Part shown: in pieces, positions 45,581 to 52,652 of the stretch | Position numbering within the stretch: position 1 is the first letter of the stretch | How the letters are laid out: each line of letters opens with the position of its first letter | Assembly: GCA_016789725.1 (NCBI GenBank) | Contig: JAEUQN010000031.1 | Coordinates: 1 to 52,652, forward strand | Reading direction: 5' to 3' | Source: Blastocatellia bacterium | Lineage (GTDB): Bacteria; Acidobacteriota; Blastocatellia; RBC074 | Length of the DNA stretch: 52,652 bases | Program-made: the position numbers and the translations under genes | Notes under the pieces: generated by a model | Database searches by the model: none | What the model was told of the DNA's origin: nothing | What the model saw: the letters and a program-made list of their open reading frames with translations, nothing else

Positions 45581-47152
45581 ATGACCAAAGAAACCTACGA
45601 CGTACTCATCATCGGCTCTGGCGCTTCCGGCGGGATGGCCGCGTACACACTCACGCAAAAGGGCATCAAATGCTTAATGCTCGAAGCCGGGCCGCTGGTA
45701 GATTTCAATCGGCAACGCACGCTCAAACCCGTGTATGAATTGCCCTATCGCGGGATGGGCAAACCGGGCAAGCTGCCGCGTGTCTTTCAAGCCAATGAAT
45801 TCAATGCGAGCCAATGGGTAGACGAAACCGATGTGCCGTACACGCACGATCCAAAAGAGCCTTACAACTGGGTGCGCATTCGGATGCTCGGTGGCAAATC
45901 GCTGTTCTGGGCGCGCATGTCGTATCGCCTGAGCGATTACGAATTCAAGGGCAAAGATCACGATGGCTTCGGCGAAAACTGGCCCATTAGTTACGCGGAG
46001 CTGGCTCCATTTTATGACCGCGTCGAACCGATCTTTCGCGTGTCCGGTCGCAAAGAAGGATTGCCACAATTGCCTGATGGCATTTTTGTCGAAGACACTT
46101 CGCCCGATGCTGGCGCGCTCAATCGCTTTCGTGACGCAGGCAAATCACTCAATCTCACGGTCACCAAAATCCGTCGCTCGCTCGGCGATGGTCAGTTTGC
46201 GAGTTCGTACAATTTGCTGCTGCCTGCTGCACAAGCTACTGGCAATTTGACGATTGTGCCGAATGCGGTCGTGCGCGACATCACGACGGATAAAAAGACG
46301 GGCCTGGTCAATGGTGTGAATTATGTGGATCGGCAATCTGGTCGCGCGCTGCACGCGAAGGCGAAAGTCGTTGTGGTTGGCGCATCGTGTTTGGAGAGCA
46401 CGCGCATTTTGCTCAACTCAAACATCGCCAATTCCAGCGGCGTGCTCGGTCATTACTTGCACGATCAGTTTTACATCTCGAACGGTGTGCAGGCGGTTGT
46501 GCCTGAGGCAAAGGGCGGCAACGCTCCGCGCGGATTGATGGGCGGTTCCGGTTATTTACCGCGCTTCCGCAATCTGAAAACGAAAGAGAAAAACTTCATT
46601 CGGGGGTACGCGACCGATTTGAATCCCAGTGGCACACCGGATGCGAAATACTTCGGCACGTGGGGCACAGAGTTGCAAAAACAACTTGATGAACATCGCG
46701 GGGCGGCATTCGGCACAACGATCATGGGCGAAGTGCTGCCGCGCTTTGAGAATTACGTGAAGCTTGATCCGAAGGTCACGGACAAATGGGGCATTCCCGT
46801 GTTGAATTTTCATTGCCGCTATTCCGACAACGAATTCAATATGGCGAAAGACGCCGTCGCGACGATCAGCAACATCTGCAACGACGCGGGCTTCAAAGTG
46901 CTGCACGGAAATGACAAGATGTTTCCGCCCGGCCACAGCATTCACGAACTCGGCACGTGTCGGATGGGCGACGATCCGAAGAAATCCGTGCTGAACAAAT
47001 GGAATCAAAGCCACGACATCAAGAACCTGTTTGTCGTAGACGGCAGCAGCTTTGTGACGGGCGGTGCGCAAAACCCGACGCTAACGATTCTGGCGTTGAC
47101 GATGCGCGCGTCAGAATATTTGGCCGAACAGTTACGCAAAGGAGATTTGTGA
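45581..47152 (+). CDS. GMC oxidoreductase (gluconate 2-dehydrogenase flavoprotein type)
   Basis: FAD-dependent dehydrogenase for sugars, sugar acids or alcohols, 523 residues. The open frame starts at 45485 within the repeat, but the ATG at 45581 begins the FAD fold ([19 protein letters not shown]). Further GMC landmarks are [34 protein letters not shown] and the catalytic C-terminal [19 protein letters not shown]. There is no signal of its own; export would depend on the subunit-3 partner. The downstream cytochrome gene starts with GTG overlapping this stop by 4 bp, so the enzyme probably passes electrons to it. Confidence 0.93.
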   Translation: MTKETYDVLIIGSGASGGMAAYTLTQKGIKCLMLEAGPLVDFNRQRTLKPVYELPYRGMGKPGKLPRVFQANEFNASQWVDETDVPYTHDPKEPYNWVRIRMLGGKSLFWARMSYRLSDYEFKGKDHDGFGENWPISYAELAPFYDRVEPIFRVSGRKEGLPQLPDGIFVEDTSPDAGALNRFRDAGKSLNLTVTKIRRSLGDGQFASSYNLLLPAAQATGNLTIVPNAVVRDITTDKKTGLVNGVNYVDRQSGRALHAKAKVVVVGASCLESTRILLNSNIANSSGVLGHYLHDQFYISNGVQAVVPEAKGGNAPRGLMGGSGYLPRFRNLKTKEKNFIRGYATDLNPSGTPDAKYFGTWGTELQKQLDEHRGAAFGTTIMGEVLPRFENYVKLDPKVTDKWGIPVLNFHCRYSDNEFNMAKDAVATISNICNDAGFKVLHGNDKMFPPGHSIHELGTCRMGDDPKKSVLNKWNQSHDIKNLFVVDGSSFVTGGAQNPTLTILALTMRASEYLAEQLRKGDL

Positions 47153-47664
47153 AGCGAGTAAAAACAATCCTCCAGTTAAGTTGTGTTATTGCCGCCTGCG
47201 TGATCGCGGTTGTTGCGCAAACCGAACAGCAGCCGCTGCCCGGCCCGCAACAGCCAATTGCATTTAGCCACAAACTGCACGCGGGGACGCAAAACTTGAA
47301 GTGTGCGACGTGCCACAAAAATCCTGATCCGGGCGATAGCATGGGGCTAGCTACGGCTGGGCTGTGTATGCAATGCCATTCGGATGTCAAACCGGACAGC
47401 CCGGAAATTCAAAAGCTTGCGGCGTATGCCAAAGATAACCGCGAGATTAAATGGCGGCGCGTATATCAAATCCCGTCGTACGTCTTTTTCAGTCATCGTT
47501 CGCACCTGACCGCAGGCGCAACGTGCGTGACCTGTCACGGCGAAGTCAAAGAGATGGCGCAAATGTACAAAGCCAAAGAAATCAATATGGCTAGTTGTAT
47601 GAATTGCCATCAGGCCAATAAAGCCAGCACCGATTGCATGTTCTGCCACGAAAAGATGAATTGA
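47149..47664 (+). CDS. Pentaheme c-type cytochrome (c3/c7-like)
   Basis: Exported multiheme cytochrome of 171 residues. The GTG at 47149 overlaps the GMC stop (GTGA) and has an excellent AAAGGAG ribosome site; a longer frame upstream lies inside the GMC gene. After a signal peptide ([17 protein letters not shown]) there are five heme motifs: CATCH, CMQCH, CVTCH, CMNCH and CMFCH, with distal His candidates in FSHKLHAG and [10 protein letters not shown]. This is the spacing of class III (c3/c7) cytochromes. Typical gluconate 2-dehydrogenases instead use a triheme cytochrome of the mono-heme-repeat type, so this is a different electron partner. Confidence 0.92.
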   Translation: MKRVKTILQLSCVIAACVIAVVAQTEQQPLPGPQQPIAFSHKLHAGTQNLKCATCHKNPDPGDSMGLATAGLCMQCHSDVKPDSPEIQKLAAYAKDNREIKWRRVYQIPSYVFFSHRSHLTAGATCVTCHGEVKEMAQMYKAKEINMASCMNCHQANKASTDCMFCHEKMN

Positions 47665-47669
47665 GATTT

Positions 47670-47799
47670 TTTCACCGCAGAGGTGCAGAGATCACGCAGA
47701 GTTTCGCAGAGTTTTTTTGAGATGACGGAACACACTGAAAGAACGAAACAAACGGAATGTAACAACTCTCTATACTTTCTCTGCGCCTCTACGGTGAAA
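47670..47799. repeat. CCGCAGAGG-type palindromic repeat
   Basis: A 22-nt arm at 47670-47691 matches the reverse complement of 47778-47799 at 20 of 22 positions. CGCAGAG units repeat after the left arm. Sequences of this CACCGCAGAGGNGCAGAGA type are widespread intergenic repeats in soil and cyanobacterial genomes. It fills the gap between the pentaheme gene and the isomerase gene. Confidence 0.75.
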
Positions 47800-47840
47800 G
47801 CACTCTGAATAACTTCCATCACTGAATCAAAGGAACCAAT

Positions 47841-48701
47841 ATGATCACCTCTCTCTCCCGTCGCTCTTTTCTTTCACTGGCCGCTTCTGCCTCCGTCGCG
47901 CTCGCCTTGCCCGCTACCGCGAAAAAACGTTTGCCTATTGGCATCGAACTTTATGCTGTGCGCGATGAGTTGCAGAAAGACCTGATGGGCACAGTTCGCA
48001 AAGTCGCCCAACTTGGCTACGAAGTCGTCGAGTTCTATTCGCCGTACACGCAATGGACAACTGACTATGCGAAAGACGTGCGCAAGCTGCTGGACGAACT
48101 GAAAATCAAATGCCTCTCGACACATAACAGCGCGAACGTCTTCACGCCGGAAAACCTGCCGAAGGCGATTGAGTTGAATCAAATCATCGGCTCGAAGACG
48201 TTGGTAATGGCAAGCGCGGGCCGCGTCGAAGGCGGCATTGATGGCTGGAAAGGCGTTGCTGAAAAACTGGCGAAAGCCCAAGAAAAACTCAAACCGCTCG
48301 GCATGCGCGCGGGTTTCCACAATCACAAGATCGAATTCGTAGCGATAGACGGCAAACGCCCGATTGAAGTATTGGCCGCCAACACGCCGAAAGATGTGAC
48401 GCTGCAATTCGATGTCGGCACAGCCGTTGAAGCCGGAGCCGATTGCATCGCGTGGATCAAAGCCAATCCAGGCCGCATCCGTTCGCTGCACCTGAAAGAC
48501 TGGACGGGTGCAGCCAACAAAGCCGACAAAGGCTACCGCGTATTATTCGGCGAAGGCGATGCGCCTTGGCAGGAAATTTTCAAAGCAGCCGAAGCCAAAG
48601 GTGGTGCGGAATATTACCTGATGGAACAGGAAGGCAGTCGCTACTCTTCGATGGAAACGGCGGAAAAATGTCTCGCAACGTACAAGAAAATGCGGGCGTA
48701 G
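47841..48701 (+). CDS. Exported sugar phosphate isomerase/epimerase-like TIM barrel
   Basis: TIM-barrel protein of 286 residues in the AP-endonuclease-2 superfamily. The N-terminus SRRSFLSLAASASVALALP is a likely twin-arginine signal. Metal-site segments include GIELYAVRDEL, GYEVVEFYSP, GFHNHKIEF, LQFDVGTAVEAG, LHLKDWTG and YYLMEQEG. It is related to the second domain of the fusion protein at 37546-39222. Exported members of this group are commonly 3-keto-glycoside hydrolases or epimerases; activity here is not established. Confidence 0.88.
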   Translation: MITSLSRRSFLSLAASASVALALPATAKKRLPIGIELYAVRDELQKDLMGTVRKVAQLGYEVVEFYSPYTQWTTDYAKDVRKLLDELKIKCLSTHNSANVFTPENLPKAIELNQIIGSKTLVMASAGRVEGGIDGWKGVAEKLAKAQEKLKPLGMRAGFHNHKIEFVAIDGKRPIEVLAANTPKDVTLQFDVGTAVEAGADCIAWIKANPGRIRSLHLKDWTGAANKADKGYRVLFGEGDAPWQEIFKAAEAKGGAEYYLMEQEGSRYSSMETAEKCLATYKKMRA

Positions 48702-48795
48702 CGGGAACGGTACCGCGCGCGGTAGCAAGCGTGCCTTGGCGACCACAGCGTTTTCATCGCTAAGCCGCTCGCTACCGTGCGCGGTACTGTTCCGG
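48702..48795. repeat. Palindromic repeat, family 1 copy 2
   Basis: A 28-nt arm at 48702-48729 matches the reverse complement of 48768-48795 at 24 of 28 positions around a 38-nt loop. The core (GTACCGCGCNCGGTAGC) is shared with 43409-43484. It begins at the stop codon of the isomerase gene. Confidence 0.85.
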
Positions 48796-48816
48796 TAATT
48801 CAATAGGGAGAAAATC

Positions 48817-49878
48817 ATGACCAAACGATTCTTTCGTCTTACCTTGCTCAGCGCATCATTATTGCTCGGCGCGGCGGGCATCGTTTTGCAACCACAAGTT
48901 GCGGCGACGAATATTACGCAAGTAGACGCCCGCGCAATCACGCAAAAAGTTTGCGGCTCTTCCTGTCACGCCCTGGAGCGCGCCACTGTATCGCCGCGTA
49001 GCCGTGCGCAATGGGAAGATGTCATGAGCAAGATGATTTCGATGGGCGCGAAAGCTACGGATGAAGAATACACAATCGTGCTGAATTATCTGGCGACCAA
49101 TCACGGACGCGATGCTGGTACGGGAACGGTCAATCGTCCTGCGGGCAAATCCGTTGGCGTATTAGGTGCGGGCGCGAATGACAAACATATCGTAGACAAT
49201 ACTGCCGCTGATCGTGGCCGTTCTGTCTGGGCTATGCAATGTATTGGTTGCCACGGCACGACCGCGCGCGGCACGGATAAAGGCGCGAACCTGATTCGTT
49301 CGGATATGATGTGGAGCGACCGTTACGGCAGTGACCTGATGCCGTTTTTGCAAAAGGGACATCCGACGCAAAGCGGCGTTGCCAGTAACACCCTCAGCAA
49401 AACGCAGGTCGAAGACCTGTCGCATTTTATTCATCAACGGCTCTATGACACGTTGCGCGGTTCGCCGATTTTCAATCCGCAAAATGTGCTGACCGGCAAC
49501 GTCAAAGAAGGCGCGGCGTATTTCAATGGCGCAGGCCAATGCGCTTCGTGTCATTCAGCAAAGGGCGATTTGGCGGGCTTTGGCAGAAACAATCCGGTGA
49601 ACATTCAGCAACGTTTTATGTTCCCGCGCCCGCGCACGAAAAAACTGACGATCACGGTGACGCCTGCGAATGGCGCGGCGATCACTGGAACGCCCGTTCA
49701 CATTGATGATTTCAGCGTTTCGCTGCGCGATGACGACGGTGAATATCACTCATGGAAGCGCACAGCTTCACTGAAAGTCGTCAAGAATGATCCACTGAAA
49801 GCACACATCGAACTGCTCGACAAAATCACTGACAAAAACATGCACGACATCGTTGCTTATCTGGAGACATTAAAATGA
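48817..49878 (+). CDS. Exported triheme cytochrome c
   Basis: Periplasmic electron carrier of 353 residues. A signal peptide (LLSASLLLGAAGIVLQP) is followed by a domain with heme motif CGSSCH (about residues 47-52), a classical cytochrome c domain with CIGCHG, and a third heme motif CASCHSAKG near residue 247. The C-terminal 100 residues form a beta-rich module (KKLTITVTPANGAAITG, VHIDDFSVSLRDDDG). Its stop overlaps the start of the PQQ dehydrogenase gene by 4 bp (ATGA), which points to a direct donor-acceptor pair. Ribosome site GGGAG precedes the ATG. Confidence 0.92.
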   Translation: MTKRFFRLTLLSASLLLGAAGIVLQPQVAATNITQVDARAITQKVCGSSCHALERATVSPRSRAQWEDVMSKMISMGAKATDEEYTIVLNYLATNHGRDAGTGTVNRPAGKSVGVLGAGANDKHIVDNTAADRGRSVWAMQCIGCHGTTARGTDKGANLIRSDMMWSDRYGSDLMPFLQKGHPTQSGVASNTLSKTQVEDLSHFIHQRLYDTLRGSPIFNPQNVLTGNVKEGAAYFNGAGQCASCHSAKGDLAGFGRNNPVNIQQRFMFPRPRTKKLTITVTPANGAAITGTPVHIDDFSVSLRDDDGEYHSWKRTASLKVVKNDPLKAHIELLDKITDKNMHDIVAYLETLK

Positions 49879-51488
49879 AAAACATCACGGCATTCCTTTT
49901 TATTGCTCTTTTGGCTGGGCCGTTGTTCGCGCAAGGCAGTCTTGATCCTGCCAAAGTTGGGCAAGCACCGACTGATTCGTGGACCAGCTATCACGGCGAT
50001 TATTCAGGGCGGCGGTACAGCACGCTCAATAAAATCAATACGACAAACATCAACTCGCTGAGCCTGGCGTGGGTCTATCGCGCGAATACGAATCAAGGCG
50101 CGATTAAATCTTCGCCGCTGGTTGTTAACGGTGTGATGTATTTCACCGTGCCCAGTCACGTGTGGGCGATTGATGCGCGTTCGGGCCGCGAAATCTGGCA
50201 TAAAACCTGGAAAACCGAAGGCGGCATCACCATCGGCAATCGCGGCGTAGGCATTTTGGGCGACACGCTGTATGTCGAAACCACCGATTGCTATTTGCTC
50301 GCGCTGAATCTGAAAGACGGTCAGGAAAAATGGCGCAAAACGATTTGCGATTTGGATCAATTCTTCTTCGGCTCGACCGCGCCAATCATCGTCAAGAATC
50401 ACGTCATCACAGGCATCAGCGGCGACGACTTAGACCGCGCTGGATACATTCAATCGCACGATCCGGTCACAGGCAAAATGCAATGGCGCTGGTACGTCGT
50501 GCCGCAAAAGATGGGTGAACCCGGCAGCGAAACCTGGCCGAACGAAGATGCCATGAAACACGGCGGCGGCATGACGTGGCAACCAATCACGTATGATCCT
50601 GAACTGAATTTGATTTACGTTGCGACGGGCAATCCGCAACCTGTCATCGCGCACAAGAATCGCGCGGGTGCGAATCTGTTCACCGAATCCATCGTCGCGC
50701 TCAATCCCGACACGGGCAAGATGGTTTGGTATTTTCAGTGTTCGCCGCACGACACGCACGATTGGGACGCAACGCAAGTGCCCGTGTTGTTTGACGGCGA
50801 AATCAACGGGCAAAAACGCAAGCTGCTGGCGCAGGCGAGCCGCAACGGATTTTTCTTTGTGCTGGATCGCGCGACGGGCAAAAACATTTCTTCGACGGAA
50901 TTCGTCAAAACCAACTGGTCGAAAGGACTTGATGCCAAAGGCCAGCCGATTCCGAATCCCGCGAAAGACCCGCAAGTAGACGGCGCACTCGTGACGCCCA
51001 ATCAATACGGCGCGACGAATTGGCCGCCGCCGAGTTTTAGCCCTGACACCGGACTGTTTTACGTGAATTCGTTTCGCGCGTTCAGCATCTATTACATCTA
51101 CGACCCGGACTTGGATAACCCGCAAGGCTGGGGCGGCACGGATCGCGGCGGTTGGCAGGAAGCGATGATGCAGGCCATTGATTACAAGACGGGCAAAATT
51201 CGCTGGAAACATCCATGGGAAGGCGGCGGCTCGCGTTCGGGCGTGTTGAGTACAGCGGGCAATCTGATTTTCACGGGCGACGGCTCGAACAACTTCGTCG
51301 CGCTTGACGCGCGCACAGGCGAAGCGTTGTGGCACGCGAATCTCGGCGCAGGCGTTGCGAACGGCCCCATCACGTATGAATTGGACGGCGCGCAATATGT
51401 CGTCACAGGCGCGGGCGATATGCTCTATGGGTTTGTGATGCACCCCAAAGATAGCCCGCGTCAACTTTCGCAACGAAAAAATCAGTAG
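49875..51488 (+). CDS. PQQ-dependent alcohol/sugar dehydrogenase
   Basis: Quinoprotein of 537 residues with signal peptide (ITAFLFIALLAGPLFAQG). The eight-bladed propeller is indicated by repeated tryptophan-docking-type blades (WHKTWKTEG, ALDARTGEALWHANLG, IDARSGREIW). The start SYHGDYSGRRYSTLNKINTTN is typical. The catalytic base is likely in HDTHDWDATQV. PQQ enzymes oxidise alcohols, aldehydes or sugars and pass electrons to cytochrome c, here the coupled triheme protein. No pqq biosynthesis genes are in the window. It is shorter than classical methanol dehydrogenases, as is common in Acidobacteria. Confidence 0.93.
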   Translation: MKNITAFLFIALLAGPLFAQGSLDPAKVGQAPTDSWTSYHGDYSGRRYSTLNKINTTNINSLSLAWVYRANTNQGAIKSSPLVVNGVMYFTVPSHVWAIDARSGREIWHKTWKTEGGITIGNRGVGILGDTLYVETTDCYLLALNLKDGQEKWRKTICDLDQFFFGSTAPIIVKNHVITGISGDDLDRAGYIQSHDPVTGKMQWRWYVVPQKMGEPGSETWPNEDAMKHGGGMTWQPITYDPELNLIYVATGNPQPVIAHKNRAGANLFTESIVALNPDTGKMVWYFQCSPHDTHDWDATQVPVLFDGEINGQKRKLLAQASRNGFFFVLDRATGKNISSTEFVKTNWSKGLDAKGQPIPNPAKDPQVDGALVTPNQYGATNWPPPSFSPDTGLFYVNSFRAFSIYYIYDPDLDNPQGWGGTDRGGWQEAMMQAIDYKTGKIRWKHPWEGGGSRSGVLSTAGNLIFTGDGSNNFVALDARTGEALWHANLGAGVANGPITYELDGAQYVVTGAGDMLYGFVMHPKDSPRQLSQRKNQ

Positions 51489-51543
51489 CGGAGAAACGTT
51501 TGGTAACATAGAAGAATATGCGGGTCTGAGCAAAACACCTCAG

Positions 51544-52014
51544 ATGTTATTAGCCGATTACATCATTGATCACCAGAACATTGACTGGGGAACAATCCTG
51601 GCAGACTGGGCTTGGCTGTTGCCTGAGGAACTGACAGTTTGGCTGATGAATTGTTATGGCGATCTTTTCTTGATCTTTGATGACGGTTCGATTCACCTGC
51701 TTGATGTTGGTGCTGGAACAATAGAAAGGTTGGCAGACGATAAAGACGATTTCTGCCAGAAGATTGATGAGGGCAATAATGCCAATCAATGGCTTATGAT
51801 TCCGCTAGTTGATCGTTTGGTGGAAGCGGGCAACTTGCTTTCAGAAGGCTGTTGCTACAGCTTTGTGATTTCCCCTGTGCTGGGTGGTCAATATTCAGTC
51901 GAGAATACTGCCACGCTGAGTATCGTCGAACATTACAGCCTTTATGCTTCCATTCACCAACAAATTGAAGACTTGCCAAATGGAACAACGGTGAAGTTGA
52001 CCGTACAAAATTAG
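51544..52014 (+). CDS. Tdi1/DUF1851-like protein (immunity-like)
   Basis: Soluble protein of 156 residues resembling the DUF1851 domain seen in the immunity protein Tdi1 of type VI secretion: MNCYGDLFLIFDDGSIHLLDVG, then EGCCYSFVISPVLGG and YSLYASIHQQIEDLP. No type VI gene or cognate toxin lies nearby, so it is either an orphan immunity protein or an unrelated SMI1/KNR4-like binding protein. It follows the PQQ gene by 55 bp on the same strand. Composition is more AT-rich than its neighbours, which may mean separate acquisition. Confidence 0.68.
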   Translation: MLLADYIIDHQNIDWGTILADWAWLLPEELTVWLMNCYGDLFLIFDDGSIHLLDVGAGTIERLADDKDDFCQKIDEGNNANQWLMIPLVDRLVEAGNLLSEGCCYSFVISPVLGGQYSVENTATLSIVEHYSLYASIHQQIEDLPNGTTVKLTVQN

Positions 52015-52024
52015 GATCACGGTT

Positions 52025-52652
52025 ATGTTACTCAAGACTTGTTTAGCTTTCGCGCTGATTGCTTGCGTATTCGTATTCACAACTCGCACGGTCAGCACCC
52101 AAACCCAAAACGCCCCGCGCGCCGAAGTTGCGGGCATTCCCGTCAATTATGACGAAGCCAAAATTGTTAACTACACACTGCCTGATCCGCTGATGCTGGC
52201 GAATGGCAAGCCTGTGCGCGATGCCAAGACGTGGATGCAAAAGCGACGCCCAGAAATTGTGCGGTTGTTCGAGGAACATCAGTATGGCAAAAGCCCCGGA
52301 CGTCCGGCGGGCCTGAGCTTTGATGTTTTTGACAAAGGCACGCCTGCGTTTGACGGCAAAGCGATCCGTCGTCAGGTGACGATTTATTTTTCGCCCAAGA
52401 AAGACGGGCCGAAAATGGATTTGCTGGTGTACCTGCCTGCGAATGTAACGAAGCCGGTGCCGCTTCTGCTCAACGTAAGTTTCACGGCGAATTCCAATGC
52501 CGTGAACGATCCCGGCATCAAGCCCGGCGAGATCTGGAACCGCGACAAGAAACGTGTGCCTGCGCCGAAAGACGGGCGCTTCGGCAGTTTGAAAATACTG
52601 CCGTTTCTGGAAGCAGGCTTTGGCATCGCGATGTTTTATTACGGCGATGTTG
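52025..52652 (+). CDS. CE15-like glucuronoyl esterase, 3'-truncated by the window
   Basis: Start of an exported esterase that runs off the window without a stop (209 codons seen). A signal peptide (CLAFALIACVFVFTTRT) is followed by YTLPDPLMLANGKPV, RRPEIVRLFEEHQYG, the strand DLLVYLPANVTKPVPLLL and SLKILPFLEAGFGIAMFYYGD. This matches the N-terminal region of carbohydrate esterase family 15, which cleaves esters between glucuronoxylan and lignin alcohols. The catalytic Ser and His would lie beyond the edge. It starts 10 bp after the Tdi1-like gene. Confidence 0.82.
   Translation, partial: MLLKTCLAFALIACVFVFTTRTVSTQTQNAPRAEVAGIPVNYDEAKIVNYTLPDPLMLANGKPVRDAKTWMQKRRPEIVRLFEEHQYGKSPGRPAGLSFDVFDKGTPAFDGKAIRRQVTIYFSPKKDGPKMDLLVYLPANVTKPVPLLLNVSFTANSNAVNDPGIKPGEIWNRDKKRVPAPKDGRFGSLKILPFLEAGFGIAMFYYGDV

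Noticed and set aside
50430..51533. Minus-strand frame of 367 codons
   Set aside because: Antisense to the PQQ dehydrogenase and rich in Arg/Ala/Val as expected for a shadow frame.

Overview
The window carries no 16S rRNA gene, so placement rests on gene content. Mid-GC composition (my estimate, roughly 50-53%), Gram-negative envelope genes (lipoproteins, a LolD-like ABC system, Tat-exported oxidases), paired isoquinoline-oxidoreductase-like molybdoenzymes, exported c-type cytochromes beside PQQ and GMC dehydrogenases, many secreted esterases and sugar isomerases, and degraded palindromic repeats between genes suggest an aerobic heterotrophic member of the Acidobacteriota, perhaps class Blastocatellia. 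This is an inference. I see no integrase, transposase, prophage or CRISPR array.

Layout. (1) 1-5860: 5'-truncated sensor kinase, its NtrC-type sigma-54 activator, a FecR-domain membrane protein and a GAF-GGDEF diguanylate cyclase. (2) 6041-12086: the rod-shape operon mreB-mreC-mreD-mrdA-rodA. (3) 12087-15345: a 591-bp leader with several hairpins, then an RNase E/G whose S1 domain is split by about 380 residues of low-complexity sequence, ended by a clear hairpin terminator. (4) 15636-23616 (minus strand): two copies of an iron-sulfur plus molybdopterin oxidoreductase module, separated by an M49-like metallopeptidase lipoprotein and a DUF433/DUF5615 toxin-antitoxin-like pair. (5) 23741-29373 (minus): glycosyltransferase, small unknown protein, SpoIIM-like and CPBP-like membrane proteins in a tight pair, then tig-clpP followed by a small protein made of two ClpX-type zinc fingers where clpX would be expected, and tRNA-Leu(UAG). 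(6) 29507-35999: Fur-family regulator, small cytochrome c lipoprotein, DMT transporter, hemF, and a LolD-like ATPase with a giant FtsX-type permease. (7) 36201-52652: a secreted protein resembling an inactive V8-type protease, then a long plus-strand run of exported carbohydrate genes.

In region 7 the genes form a plausible functional set. It contains an esterase fused to a sugar-isomerase-type TIM barrel, a free esterase, a free TIM-barrel isomerase, an exported mannonate-dehydratase-like protein, a GMC dehydrogenase with its small subunit and a translationally coupled pentaheme cytochrome, a triheme cytochrome coupled to a PQQ dehydrogenase, and the start of a CE15-like glucuronoyl esterase. 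This fits periplasmic de-esterification and oxidation of plant hemicellulose sugars feeding electrons into c-type cytochromes, but substrates cannot be read from sequence.

The most unusual items are the tandem ClpX-zinc-finger protein behind clpP, the esterase-isomerase fusion, the split RNase E S1 domain, two likely inactive protease homologues, the GMC-pentaheme pairing, and a family of palindromic repeats, one of which contributes codons to a permease.
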